Positions 8,102-16,386 of a DNA stretch of 64,000 nucleotides are shown here, in pieces (position 1 is the stretch's first letter; each line of letters begins with the position of its first letter). Below the pieces are notes generated by a model. The model was not told the origin of the DNA and searched no databases. It saw only the letters and a list, made by a program, of their open reading frames with translations. Position numbers and translations under genes: made by a program. The DNA is from Metallosphaera cuprina Ar-4 (GTDB taxonomy: Archaea > Thermoproteota > Thermoprotei_A > Sulfolobales > Sulfolobaceae). The DNA is taken from the NCBI RefSeq assembly GCF_000204925.1, contig NC_015435.1, positions 734,001 through 798,000 of the forward strand, written 5' to 3'.

Positions 8102-8700
8102 GGTCTTATCACCACCGCCATCATTTCCCACTCCTTCTCCCTCACAAGGTAGGTTAAGATCGCAAAGTTGTCAGGAAATCTAACTTTTTCAATCCTAATG
8201 ATATCTCTTTTTAGATTTCTAACCAACCAGTTCAATGACCACTTGTGAGTTCCTCTGGAGTTCAGAAACAGGAACCCCTTTCCGTTTAAGAAGGAGACGA
8301 GTTTAGGATAACGATCTATCTCTATTACCGCATCTGGTGAGTAAGATAGGTATTTCACCGACCTAAGGGGAATAACATCTAACAAGTTCACACCAAACTT
8401 TCTCTCAAGCATCGCATAAGTCAAGGTCTCACTAACGTTCGAAGAGAGATCACCTGAATGATACTTCCCTCCCCATCTCATATCATCCAGTTGATCGATC
8501 CCTCTTCCCAGTAATTTACTACTTAACAAGGAAGAAATTAATATTTTAGCGGGATCCAGGTTAAGGATCTCCATAGGCATGTTTTCGACTAAGGTCTCCG
8601 TCACTCCTAGGGAGATAACATCTAAGTCCTGTGCGCTATCGTTAGGGTAATGAGGGATGACCTCTGAGGGTAGATCCGCCCAAGATATTTTTAACTGCAC
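8098..8700 (-). CDS. Hypothetical protein, first gene of a two-gene unit
   Basis: A 200-residue soluble protein that I do not recognise. There is no signal peptide and no clear catalytic motif. A SYSPDAVIEID segment followed by KGFLFLNSRGTHKW and NLKRDIIRIEKVRF looks like alternating strands and helices, vaguely nuclease-like, but no catalytic triad can be defended. Its stop overlaps the GTG of the next gene. It is divergent from ridA. Confidence 0.62.
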   Translation of the reverse strand: MQLKISWADLPSEVIPHYPNDSAQDLDVISLGVTETLVENMPMEILNLDPAKILISSLLSSKLLGRGIDQLDDMRWGGKYHSGDLSSNVSETLTYAMLERKFGVNLLDVIPLRSVKYLSYSPDAVIEIDRYPKLVSFLNGKGFLFLNSRGTHKWSLNWLVRNLKRDIIRIEKVRFPDNFAILTYLVREKEWEMMAVVIRP

Positions 8701-8787
8701 ATGACAAGTTTTAGTGAATATTTTTAAGTTATAGAGCTAAATAAAGAGGAAAGAACTCATTAATCCTTAGCTTAGATATTACTCACT

Positions 8788-9168
8788 ATGAAGGAAGTGA
8801 TTTATTCGGAGAGATCTCCTAAGCCCATAGGTCCTTACTCTCAGGCCATTTTAGCGGGTCAAATCCTGTTCATTTCAGGTCAAATTCCAATAGATCCGTC
8901 AACCAATGAGATAGTCAAGGGAGGTATAGAAGAACAAACAATTAGAGTCATGGAGAACCTAGGCGGCGTCCTTTCCTCTGCGGGGATGACGTACGACAAC
9001 GTTACCATGAGCTTCGTTTACCTGAAGAACATGGGAGATTTCCCTAAATTCAATGAAGTCTACTCCAGATATTTCAAGGATAGACCTCCCTCTAGGGTAA
9101 CAGTTCAAGTATCAGAATTACCTAGGGGAGCTTTGATAGAAATAGCAGCAATCGCATATAGGTTTTAA
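8788..9168 (+). CDS. ridA: RidA/YjgF family enamine/imine deaminase
   Basis: A 126-residue protein of the family's usual length. Conserved blocks are visible: PKPIGPYSQAI, LFISGQIPIDP, EEQTIRVMENL, and the C-terminal RPPSRVTVQVSELPRGALIEI, which carries the active-site arginine and glutamate. RidA hydrolyses reactive 2-aminoacrylate-type enamines released by PLP enzymes. A threonine synthase-like PLP enzyme lies about 2 kb away but not in the same operon. A run of seven T residues follows the stop and may terminate transcription. Confidence 0.93.
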   Translation: MKEVIYSERSPKPIGPYSQAILAGQILFISGQIPIDPSTNEIVKGGIEEQTIRVMENLGGVLSSAGMTYDNVTMSFVYLKNMGDFPKFNEVYSRYFKDRPPSRVTVQVSELPRGALIEIAAIAYRF

Positions 9169-9353
9169 GAAAAAACTTTTTTTAACAGTTGCTCCACGTG
9201 GGGACAACTAACGTCGAATAGATCGTGGTTCCCATGTTCTATACAGGAACCAGCAATAGGCTTCCCCTCAAGTAGGACCAGAGACGCTTCATCGTCCTCC
9301 ACAATGGAGTAGGCGAGTCCTTCAAAGACTTTTCTGTATAGCACTCTTACCAC
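9165..9353 (-). CDS. Small hypothetical protein with Cys/His residues
   Basis: A 62-residue protein, unrecognised. It has an N-terminal beta-rich half and a C-terminal GSCIEHGNHDLFDVSCPHVE segment whose two cysteines and three histidines could bind a metal. It converges on ridA with a 4-base overlap. It reads like a real small gene rather than a shadow, because nothing lies on the opposite strand over most of its length. Confidence 0.55.
   Translation of the reverse strand: MVRVLYRKVFEGLAYSIVEDDEASLVLLEGKPIAGSCIEHGNHDLFDVSCPHVEQLLKKVFS
9177..9183 (+). terminator. Poly-T tract after ridA
   Basis: Seven consecutive T residues begin nine bases after the ridA stop. T-rich tracts without a hairpin are the usual archaeal termination signal, but this one lies within the convergent small gene, so it is only a candidate. 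Confidence 0.3.
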
Positions 9354-9414
9354 TTAAAAAGTATCATAGTAAACTGTCACTTTTAAGCTTTTTTGTTCTA
9401 CATCTTCATTAGCT

Positions 9415-10110
9415 CTAAGATAGACTTAGCTCTATCTGTCTTTCAACTAATTCTACTAATTGTTTTATTTCGTCTAGTTTGGAGTCCAAGCGAAGGCCAC
9501 TGTAGAGAAGTTCAGGGTGAAACGGAATCATTACCTTTTTGGAAACGGGAACGTCCTCAACCTCCCCTCTAACCATGTTTATTATGAACGCAACCATTTT
9601 GAAGTACTTTATATCTGGAACCCAGCTCTTTAACACTTTAGGGACCTCATTCATATGCTGTAGGGTTATCTTCAACGGTAGTCCCGGTGTAGTTACGAAA
9701 ATGCTGTTACAGTGAGCTTCCCCAGTCGCCATCCTGTAGGCCTTGAACTCAAGTTCGCAAAACTCGTCTAGACTAGGAGGGTTATCGGTTATCATAATCT
9801 CTGTATCGTCTAATATTTTCTTGTACACTGAGGCCATTTCAGATAAGTCAGGTAACTTTACTCCAGACGAGAAATTTATCATGTTTAAAACCTTGAGATT
9901 TCCACGAGCCGCAACAAAGTTTTCCTCTCCCCTATCCTGGATCCAATTTATTAATCCATTTTTTAAACCGAAAAGTTTACTAATTGTGCTCAGGTTATCC
10001 CTATCTACTAGAGTCACCTTATACCTCTTAGCTAACTCCATGGATAACAACAAAGCGATTGTGGACTTCCCTACTCCTCCTTTAAATCCTAAAATAGAGA
10101 ACCTAATCAT
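9415..10110 (-). CDS. ParA/MinD-family P-loop ATPase
   Basis: A 231-residue ATPase with the deviant Walker A of the ParA/Mrp class (GFKGGVGKST, residues 8-17, with the signature first lysine), a VTLVDRDN strand, and ITDNPPSLDE as the Walker B region. ParA-like proteins partition DNA or position protein complexes. No ParB or CopG-type partner is adjacent; the gene stands alone between AT-rich regions. It could also be a chromosome-associated orphan ATPase of unknown cargo. Confidence 0.82.
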   Translation of the reverse strand: MIRFSILGFKGGVGKSTIALLLSMELAKRYKVTLVDRDNLSTISKLFGLKNGLINWIQDRGEENFVAARGNLKVLNMINFSSGVKLPDLSEMASVYKKILDDTEIMITDNPPSLDEFCELEFKAYRMATGEAHCNSIFVTTPGLPLKITLQHMNEVPKVLKSWVPDIKYFKMVAFIINMVRGEVEDVPVSKKVMIPFHPELLYSGLRLDSKLDEIKQLVELVERQIELSLS

Positions 10111-10367
10111 GTGATCTCATCTATTGCCTTTTTCTGTATTATATTCTAATGCATATTCAATTTTAAATTATTCTATAGTTTAAGACGTAAGATACATCAT
10201 GGAGGAAACTAGATTTACTTTACGTTAATAGCATAGTTTTTAACCTATAGAGTTAATTGTTTAAAACGATATCATAGATTGAATTTTACTATTTTAATTT
10301 CTTGAGTATATACTTAGAACTCATAATTATTTTTGGGAAAAAAGTATATTTAAGAATAATTAAGTTT

Positions 10368-11372
10368 TTATAGTACTTTGAGTCCGTTGCCCGTAATAAC
10401 TATTACCGACTCCTCATCTCCTAATTTCCTTGCTCCCGCTAAACCTACTGCGGAGCTGTACTCGACTAATAATCCTTTCCCTCTAAGGTAATTCCAGGAA
10501 TCAATGATTTCCCTCTCGTTTACTATTACGCAATCTCCAGTCTCTTTGAGCACATTTACCATCTCGTCTAGTAGCACTGGGTTGGTAGAAACTAGAGCGT
10601 CGGCGATGGAGGAAAATTTTACTGGCGGATTGTATACCTTTCCTTTCAACTTCGAACATACTGGAGATACCTCTTCCGTTTGCACTGCAATAATCTTAGG
10701 CATTTCGTCTATTATCCCTTCTCTGAGCATGTGATTAAACCCTTCATAAACTCCTAGGAGAAGAGTTCCAGCCGATGTAGGTAGGAAAACCTGTGACGGA
10801 GGTTTCCCTTGTCTATTCATTACAATTTCGTAGGCCAAGGATCTTATTCCGTCTCTAAATTCGGGTTGTAGCACGTGAGAGGCGTAGTAAGCTCCAGATC
10901 TTTCTGCTGATATGGCAACTTCCTCTCTACTACCTTCAACCTTCACTACCTCAGCTCCGTAGGATTGTATTTGCTTTAACTTCCCTCCTCTGGCTGTCGA
11001 AGGTACGAATATCTTTACTTTCATTCCTGCTAGCGCTCCGTATGCCGCAATCGAGGCTCCTGCGTTGCCTGAGGAGTCCTCGGATATCTCCTTAACTCCC
11101 TCTTGATAGAGTCGTGATATTAATGTAACAGAGCCTCTATCCTTATAAGAACCTGTCGGGTTAAGAAGATCAAGCTTATACCAAAACTTCTCTATCCTTA
11201 TCAAAGGCGTGTTCCACTCTCCTAAGCTTACCCACTTTTTTACGTACGGAAAGTTATCTCTAACGTTTTTGTAAAACGGGATATCCACGTCTATCTTAAA
11301 GGCTCCCCCACACTTACACCTTATTTCCATCCCTTCTCTTTCCCTTCCACACTTCATACATAAGGCTTTCAT
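10368..11372 (-). CDS. thrC: Threonine synthase-like PLP enzyme
   Basis: A 334-residue fold-type II PLP enzyme. The N-terminus holds a zinc ribbon (CMKCG and CKCGG). The catalytic lysine is in [10 protein letters not shown] near residue 76, the phosphate-binding SSGNAGAS follows at about 100-107, and a late VITGNGLK closes the site. Threonine synthase converts O-phosphohomoserine to threonine. It is somewhat short for the family, and the group includes other ammonia-lyase-like enzymes, so the exact reaction is likely but not proven. A TATA-like GATAAATC about 26 bases before the start suggests a leaderless mRNA. Confidence 0.82.
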   Translation of the reverse strand: MKALCMKCGREREGMEIRCKCGGAFKIDVDIPFYKNVRDNFPYVKKWVSLGEWNTPLIRIEKFWYKLDLLNPTGSYKDRGSVTLISRLYQEGVKEISEDSSGNAGASIAAYGALAGMKVKIFVPSTARGGKLKQIQSYGAEVVKVEGSREEVAISAERSGAYYASHVLQPEFRDGIRSLAYEIVMNRQGKPPSQVFLPTSAGTLLLGVYEGFNHMLREGIIDEMPKIIAVQTEEVSPVCSKLKGKVYNPPVKFSSIADALVSTNPVLLDEMVNVLKETGDCVIVNEREIIDSWNYLRGKGLLVEYSSAVGLAGARKLGDEESVIVITGNGLKVL

Positions 11373-11603
11373 AAAAATTCCATGAAATGCAACGATTTAT
11401 CTTTGTTCCCATCAACTAGTAGCGGTTTCAAGGATCTAACATTTGATATTCGGATCTCTTCTTGATGAGGCTTTAACTAGATAAATTAGAGTGAAATAAA
11501 AGATTAAAAAGTTATTTATTATAATCACTTTTATTTCCTTTAATCTAATATTTTTATCGAAAGTTATCCATTATTTTTTTAACTTCTTAGTATATATTGT
11601 TAT

Positions 11604-13586
11604 ATGGCTTTAGATTATCTCTTTAGGCCTAGATCGATAGCCGTAGTGGGCGCGTCAAGGAACAGAGAGAAGGTCGGCAACGTATTGTTTAGAAACATCT
11701 CCTCAACCTTCAGAGGAAAGGTCTATCCAGTCAACAACAAGTCAGAAGTTATTGAGGGGGTGAAGTCTTTCAAATCACTAAAGGACATTCAAGACGACAT
11801 AGATTTGGTAGTTGTCTCCGTGCCAAGGGAATCAGTTAAGGAGGTTATGGAGGAGGCCGGGGAAAAGAACGTAAAGTCCGCAATAGTTATTACCTCAGGG
11901 TTTAGGGAAGTAGGAGAGGATGGAGAAAGACTGGAGAAAGAGCTCGTTGAAGTAGCTCACAAACACGGGATAAGATTTCTAGGTCCAAACACAATGGGGT
12001 TATTGACCCCTGACTATAACGGAACCTTTGCCTTCGCTGACGTTAGGAGAGGTGAGATAGCCCTAGTGGTTCAAAGTGGAGGAATCGGGGCTTACATGTT
12101 GAACTGGGCCCAGAGGTCAAGGACTGGAATATCCTTCCTAGTTAGCCTTGGGAATCAATCAGACGTTAGAGAGTATGAGATTATAGACTATTTGTCAAGA
12201 GATCCGGAGACTAAGGCCATCTTCGTTTACATAGAGGGAATATCCGACGGAGAGAAGTTCCTCCAAACTATGCCAGACGCGACATCAAGGAAACCAGTTA
12301 TCTTCATAAAGGGAGGAGCGACGGCTCAAAGCGCTGAGGCAGTCAAGACACATACAGGTAGCTTAGCAGGTTCTTATGAAATTTTCAAAGCGGCTATAAG
12401 GACAGTGGGTGGAATCTTTGTGGAGAATCTAAGGGATTTCCTTGACCTCTCCAAGTTAGTTAATTCCTCAGAGCCAATCAGGAACGAGATTCTTGTAGTA
12501 ACTAACTCAGGAGGTCACGGCGTGTTGACATCAGACGCTATATATAGGTCAGGCTTATCTCTAGTTAAAATCCCTGAGAGGCTGAACCTCGAACTAAGGA
12601 ACGTCCTTCCGCCTCAGAGCTTAGCTAAAAATCCTCTGGATTTATCGGGAGACGCTGGTCGAGATAGGTACTTATCAGCCCTGAAGATAGTTTCAGATCT
12701 AGACTGCACCAAGCTTGTCATAGTTCAATCCCTCCCCTTCATAAGTTGCACAGAGGTAGCTAAAGTTCTTCTGAACTTCAAGGGAAAGGGGATAATAGGC
12801 GTCACAATGGGCTACGATGAGGACTCTGCATCGAGAATATTGGAGTCCGCCTCAATCCCAGTCTTCACTTTTCCGGAGGAAGCAGTTAGGGCGATATCAA
12901 CTATGGTTAATAAACCAACTCCAAGAAGGAAAGTTAGGATTTCCCAGCCTATAAACTCCGCATTAGAGCTGACAAATGGGAAGTCTGTTCTTAGTGACTA
13001 TGATGGGTTGAAACTAATGGAGTTATATGGAATCAGGACTCCAAAATGGGGTCTCGCAGAGAGCTATGAAGACGCTCAAAGGATAGCCGATTCTATAGGT
13101 TACCCAGTAGTAATGAAGATCTCTACCGATCAACCCGTTCATAAGACAGAACTCAAAGGAGTTTACATGAACGTTGAGAGGGACGCGATTAAGGACACGT
13201 TCAGTAAGCTAACTAAAATATCTAAGAGAGTGATGATCCAGGAACAACTTACCGGATTGGAGGCTTACGTTGGCGGTATAAAGGATCCAGTTTTCGGACA
13301 TACCGTCGTTGTCGGAGTTGGAGGTATATATTTAGAAGTTCTAAAGAGCGTTAGCTATGGGATAGCCCCCGTTTATGAAGATGAAGCCGTAGAGATGGTG
13401 AAAGAGAGTAAACTTCTAGATATGATAACTGCAAGGAAAAGGGGATACGATCAGGGATCGTTGATTCGAACCGTATCTAACGTATCGAGATTGATCCTGG
13501 ACTTAAACGTAAAGGAGATGGATATAAATCCGCTAATAGTAAACGATAAGGGAGCGTTTGCGGTCGATGTTAGAGTTGTCTTTTGA
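11604..13586 (+). CDS. ADP-forming acyl-CoA synthetase, fused alpha and beta subunits
   Basis: A 660-residue single-chain NDP-forming acid-CoA ligase. The alpha part (about 1-440) has a CoA-binding Rossmann start (SIAVVGASRNREKVGN), then VVQSGGIG and the phosphohistidine segment KTHTGSLAGS near residue 250. The beta part (about 455-660) is an ATP-grasp domain (YPVVMKIS, HKTELKGV, EMDINPLIV). Such enzymes make ATP from acyl-CoA and ADP, or the reverse. The acyl substrate (acetate, a hydroxy acid or an aryl acid) is not evident. A T-rich TATA-like stretch about 26 bases upstream suggests a leaderless message. Confidence 0.9.
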   Translation: MALDYLFRPRSIAVVGASRNREKVGNVLFRNISSTFRGKVYPVNNKSEVIEGVKSFKSLKDIQDDIDLVVVSVPRESVKEVMEEAGEKNVKSAIVITSGFREVGEDGERLEKELVEVAHKHGIRFLGPNTMGLLTPDYNGTFAFADVRRGEIALVVQSGGIGAYMLNWAQRSRTGISFLVSLGNQSDVREYEIIDYLSRDPETKAIFVYIEGISDGEKFLQTMPDATSRKPVIFIKGGATAQSAEAVKTHTGSLAGSYEIFKAAIRTVGGIFVENLRDFLDLSKLVNSSEPIRNEILVVTNSGGHGVLTSDAIYRSGLSLVKIPERLNLELRNVLPPQSLAKNPLDLSGDAGRDRYLSALKIVSDLDCTKLVIVQSLPFISCTEVAKVLLNFKGKGIIGVTMGYDEDSASRILESASIPVFTFPEEAVRAISTMVNKPTPRRKVRISQPINSALELTNGKSVLSDYDGLKLMELYGIRTPKWGLAESYEDAQRIADSIGYPVVMKISTDQPVHKTELKGVYMNVERDAIKDTFSKLTKISKRVMIQEQLTGLEAYVGGIKDPVFGHTVVVGVGGIYLEVLKSVSYGIAPVYEDEAVEMVKESKLLDMITARKRGYDQGSLIRTVSNVSRLILDLNVKEMDINPLIVNDKGAFAVDVRVVF

Positions 13587-13595
13587 GGGTTTATT

Positions 13596-13913
13596 TCATA
13601 TGAAACAACCAGGTAAACCGAAAGTTTTCCTGGACTTAGAGCATAAGATACAGAGGGAGGTTTCTTCAACACTGTCTCCAGAAATTATTCTGGTAACGAG
13701 GCCTTCGATCATATCCATGATCTCTCTATCGGTGAACAGTAGATTTAACTTCTCCTCTTTAATTCTTTTCTCGTAGGACGTTGCAGAAAGGCCAACTATC
13801 TTTGATGCCCTCTTTACAGGAACTCCTCTTTCAACCAGTTTTCGCATTATAGCAACTCTGATGTAGGGCACCACAGTGTTGAAGGCCTCTTCGCATGGCG
13901 TTAACCATTTCAT
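13596..13913 (-). CDS. Cys-motif HTH regulator, paralogue of the 4980-5330 gene
   Basis: A 105-residue regulator with the same plan as the protein at 4980-5330: an N-terminal PCEEAF, a long VVPYIRVAIMRKLVERG helix, a helix-turn-helix (VPVKRASKIVGLSATSYEKR), and a C-terminal CILCSKSRKTFGLPGC. The spacing CxxCS...RK..G...C is shared, so a bound metal or cluster is likely. It is convergent with the acyl-CoA synthetase gene with a 9-base gap. The target genes are unknown. Confidence 0.75.
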   Translation of the reverse strand: MKWLTPCEEAFNTVVPYIRVAIMRKLVERGVPVKRASKIVGLSATSYEKRIKEEKLNLLFTDREIMDMIEGLVTRIISGDSVEETSLCILCSKSRKTFGLPGCFI

Positions 13914-14041
13914 GGTCTTAAATTAGGTCTACTCAAAAATATTAATATCGTAAAAAGAGAGAAGGTTTCATGTTTTAACCTAGTTAATGAATTATGCGGC
14001 TTCTTTTTTATGTGTTCTTTAACTTACTTATCTATTTTTGT

Positions 14042-14054
14042 TTTGTCGGACAAA
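14042..14054. repeat. Inverted repeat TTTGTC-G-GACAAA
   Basis: A perfect 6-bp inverted repeat around one base, about 90 bp upstream of the Lrs14-like gene. It may be an operator for that gene or its divergent neighbour, or chance in AT-rich DNA. Confidence 0.3.
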
Positions 14055-14109
14055 CATTTTTATATCTTTTTGTTTATAAGTATATATTTTCGTATTGTCC
14101 TGAACTTTA

Positions 14110-14118
14110 ATATATATA
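14110..14118 (+). promoter_or_regulatory. TATA box of the Lrs14-like gene
   Basis: An ATATATATA stretch lies about 26 bases before the ATG at 14141, which predicts a leaderless transcript. Confidence 0.5.
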
Positions 14119-14140
14119 CATTTTTTAATCAAGTAAAGCT

Positions 14141-14560
14141 ATGTCAACTATAGTGAAAAAGAAAATGAACAAGACAATAAATAGGATCAGATTTCCAGAC
14201 GGAAGGGAAGTAGACGTTCAAGAAGTAATATCTTTCCTATATGGGCTGTCTAGGAGCGATGTAGAGGTTTTACATACTATAATGTGCAAGGGAGGTAAGA
14301 TCTCCACAGAGGACTTGGCGGAAACCTTAAACGTCACGAAGGCGTCGATAAGTAAATCAATTAACAACTTATTGTATAAGGGTCTGATAAATAGGGAGAA
14401 GGTAGCTGATGACGAGAAGAGGAAGGGAAGACCAGCCTACGTTTATTGGGTAAATAAGGAAGAACTGTATGAAAGAGTCGTAGCGGATGTAGAGAAGTTA
14501 TATCAGACAATGAAAAACGACTTCAAAACCCACGTTCAATTGGCTGTAATCCCTGCATAA
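14141..14560 (+). CDS. Lrs14-like winged-helix regulator
   Basis: A 139-residue DNA-binding protein. After a basic N-terminus comes the family-like RFPDGREVDVQEVISFLYGL, then a winged helix (about residues 42-105) with recognition-helix region VTKASISKSINNLLYKGLI and a wing KRKGRPAYVYW, and a C-terminal coiled helix for dimerisation. Lrs14-type factors are abundant in Sulfolobales and are linked to biofilm and stress control or chromatin-like binding. The wide AT-rich upstream region and its own TATA box suggest single-gene, possibly autoregulated, expression. Confidence 0.82.
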   Translation: MSTIVKKKMNKTINRIRFPDGREVDVQEVISFLYGLSRSDVEVLHTIMCKGGKISTEDLAETLNVTKASISKSINNLLYKGLINREKVADDEKRKGRPAYVYWVNKEELYERVVADVEKLYQTMKNDFKTHVQLAVIPA

Positions 14561-14562
14561 AA

Positions 14563-14895
14563 CTAGTTTTTGCCCTGCTCAGCTTTTTCAGTTTCATTTG
14601 TTTTCTTTTCTTCCTCCTTTGGTTTAGCTTCAGTTTTCTCCTTTCCTTTACCTCCTTTAGTTTCGCTCTTAGGCCTCTCTATTCTTTGTTTAACTATTTC
14701 GAAGCGATAGCTAATTCCCTGTGACTTATACTCCGCCACTATCTTTTCCTTCTCTTCGCTCCAATTTACCTCTCTTCCCAACAGAGCTCTAACGAATTCC
14801 CTCGCGTTTTTAAGGTGTCTATATTTTCGTTTTAATGTAGTAGTTTTACCATTATCCTCAATTCTTCCCGTGACTTCATATTTAACGGTTTTCAT
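14563..14895 (-). CDS. Small basic protein with Lys/Glu-rich tail
   Basis: A 110-residue protein. The first 75 residues alternate strands and helices (MKTVKYEVTGRIEDNG, RHLKNAREFVRALLGREV, YRFEIVKQRIERPK), and the last 35 are a low-complexity Lys/Glu/Thr tail. The layout recalls small ribosome- or nucleic-acid-associated archaeal proteins, but I cannot match it to a known ribosomal protein. It converges on the Lrs14-like gene with a two-base gap and is divergent from the FUN14-like gene. Confidence 0.65.
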   Translation of the reverse strand: MKTVKYEVTGRIEDNGKTTTLKRKYRHLKNAREFVRALLGREVNWSEEKEKIVAEYKSQGISYRFEIVKQRIERPKSETKGGKGKEKTEAKPKEEEKKTNETEKAEQGKN

Positions 14896-14946
14896 AAGGT
14901 AAAGTAATGTAGCAAAAATTAAAAGTCACCTCTTCCTAATGAATTT

Positions 14947-15249
14947 ATGGTAGCGTTTACAGGAATAACTGAATCTGGAATAATATCCTTGATAATAGCG
15001 TTTGTTTTAGGTCTTTTGATTGGGTTCCTTTTAAAGAACGTAGTTAAGGTGGGGATCATTATTTTGGCAATAATAATAATACTAATAGCCATAGGCGCTT
15101 TGTCCCCAACTACCGTGGAGAACGCATTGATTCACCTGGGTCAATCTGCCTCCCAGGCCGAGTCTAAGTTTTCTACCTACTTGAACTTACTACCTTACAA
15201 TTCTATAGCGTTTATAATAGGACTTGTGTTAGGCTTAATAAAGGGATAG
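14947..15249 (+). CDS. FUN14-like small membrane protein
   Basis: A 100-residue protein with hydrophobic segments at about residues 10-27, 31-50 and 80-98. Glycine-rich helices of the type GLLIGFLLKNVVKVGIII, followed by an amphipathic stretch and a last FIIGLVLGLIKG, fit the archaeal FUN14 family, whose function is unknown. The ATG lies very near the predicted transcription start. Confidence 0.65.
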   Translation: MVAFTGITESGIISLIIAFVLGLLIGFLLKNVVKVGIIILAIIIILIAIGALSPTTVENALIHLGQSASQAESKFSTYLNLLPYNSIAFIIGLVLGLIKG

Positions 15250-15406
15250 ATTTTAACTATGTATTTAAAGTAAGGAAAGACGTTGAAAAATTTCAGATTT
15301 AGCGGTGTAGAAGCGTTTGTGAACCTTGTTGATGAAAATACTTATTCTCAACTTTCCTACGTTATTAGTTACATTAGTACCGTAATGTTTAAAATGTGAC
15401 ATGTAT

Positions 15407-15425
15407 AACCTTTATTGTAAAGGTT
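15407..15425. promoter_or_regulatory. Perfect inverted repeat upstream of 15466
   Basis: AACCTTTA and TAAAGGTT form 8-bp arms around TTG. The repeat lies about 13 bases downstream of a TATA-like GTTTAAAA (15387-15394), close to the expected transcription start. It could be an operator or a short 5' leader hairpin. Confidence 0.4.
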
Positions 15426-15465
15426 CAATAAAACTTCGGATTGGATTCATGGAGAAGTGTGAGCA

Positions 15466-15777
15466 ATGTCGACACAGGTGGTAAAGGCGAATTTTGAGAA
15501 CGTTGAGCCGGAGTTGGAAGAGCTAATAGTATCTAGCTACGGCATTAGTTCTGTACCAAAGAAGCTCCCCCTCAAGGCTGTGTCTGACATAGGAAAGTTG
15601 TTGAAACTTTTACTGCCTAAATCGGTAACTAAGGTTGTAATCGTGATTTCTAGAGAACATATAGGCTCAGACCAATCCATTTCTTCCTCAGTCAAGAGTG
15701 CATATCAAGACGTAGTCGTTACAGTTATGTTTAGCCATAAGTTAGATAAGGACACGTTACTAGTTTATTACAAGTGA
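15466..15777 (+). CDS. Small hypothetical protein upstream of the nucleotidyltransferase
   Basis: A 103-residue soluble protein I do not recognise, with an alpha/beta pattern: helices around VEPELEELIVSS and DIGKLLKLLLPK, then strands VTKVVIVISREH, DVVVTVMFSHK and TLLVYYK. The ATG follows a GTGAG motif. Its TGA stop at 15775-15777 is in the same frame as the nucleotidyltransferase that follows, with no intervening base, so an extended product by readthrough is formally possible. Confidence 0.62.
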   Translation: MSTQVVKANFENVEPELEELIVSSYGISSVPKKLPLKAVSDIGKLLKLLLPKSVTKVVIVISREHIGSDQSISSSVKSAYQDVVVTVMFSHKLDKDTLLVYYK

Positions 15778-15783
15778 TTTACG

Positions 15784-16386
15784 CTGGAATCTGCGTTAAA
15801 AGACCTATGCGAAGAGGCAAGCGTTATTTTAATATTTGGTTCATATACTAGGGAAGATTACGTTGAAGGCATTTCGGACGTTAACGTATTGGCCATAACG
15901 CAGAACAAGAGACTCCTTTTAGAACTAGGTTCGATGGGCTTCTCCTCAGTGGTCATGACTGAGGATCAGTTTAAGATCATCTGCGAAAGAGGAGAACCCT
16001 TATGTTACTACGCCTTATACGATTCTAAAGTTGTTTGTGGCTCTCTTCCCAACGTAAAGTTCGTATCATCTGAGCTAACTTGTAACGAATTAGATAGGTT
16101 GTCAAGGGCTCAACTCAAACTAAGTCTTGAAGGGATAGCTAGAAGCGATGAGATTTCGTCTATTAATAATTTATATAGGGGAATAAGGTCCTACATACGC
16201 GGATCCTGCTGTAAGCGAGGCAAGATACCTCTTTCAGACGTCGAGGTTTTAGAGTGTTGTAAGGAAAGTTTGGACCCAGAAGTTTGCGACCTTTTCTTTA
16301 AGGTAAAAGAGATGAGAATCAAGAGGGAGCCTGTGTCATATTGGACCGTGAGGAGATTCTTAAAATATTTAGAAAGAGTTAAGTGA
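15784..16386 (+). CDS. Nucleotidyltransferase-domain protein with unusual start
   Basis: The frame carries the minimal nucleotidyltransferase signature GSYTRED near the N-terminus, followed by EGISDVNVL whose Asp is the expected metal ligand (the second acidic position is Asn). A C-terminal helical, Cys-rich domain resembles HEPN/KNTase partner domains. The first usual start codon, TTG 15889, lies after this motif and would destroy the fold. Upstream the frame runs back to the TGA at 15775 without ATG, GTG or TTG, so the start may be CTG 15784, an ATT or ATA, or readthrough of the TGA. If 15889 is used the protein has 165 residues and lacks its active site. It overlaps the M28 gene in GTGA. 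Confidence 0.62.
   Translation: MESALKDLCEEASVILIFGSYTREDYVEGISDVNVLAITQNKRLLLELGSMGFSSVVMTEDQFKIICERGEPLCYYALYDSKVVCGSLPNVKFVSSELTCNELDRLSRAQLKLSLEGIARSDEISSINNLYRGIRSYIRGSCCKRGKIPLSDVEVLECCKESLDPEVCDLFFKVKEMRIKREPVSYWTVRRFLKYLERVK

Noticed and set aside
14563-14895. Identification as ribosomal protein LX/L20a
   Set aside because: The size and basic N-terminal domain are suggestive, but the sequence does not match what I know of Sulfolobales LX, and the Lys/Glu tail is not specific.
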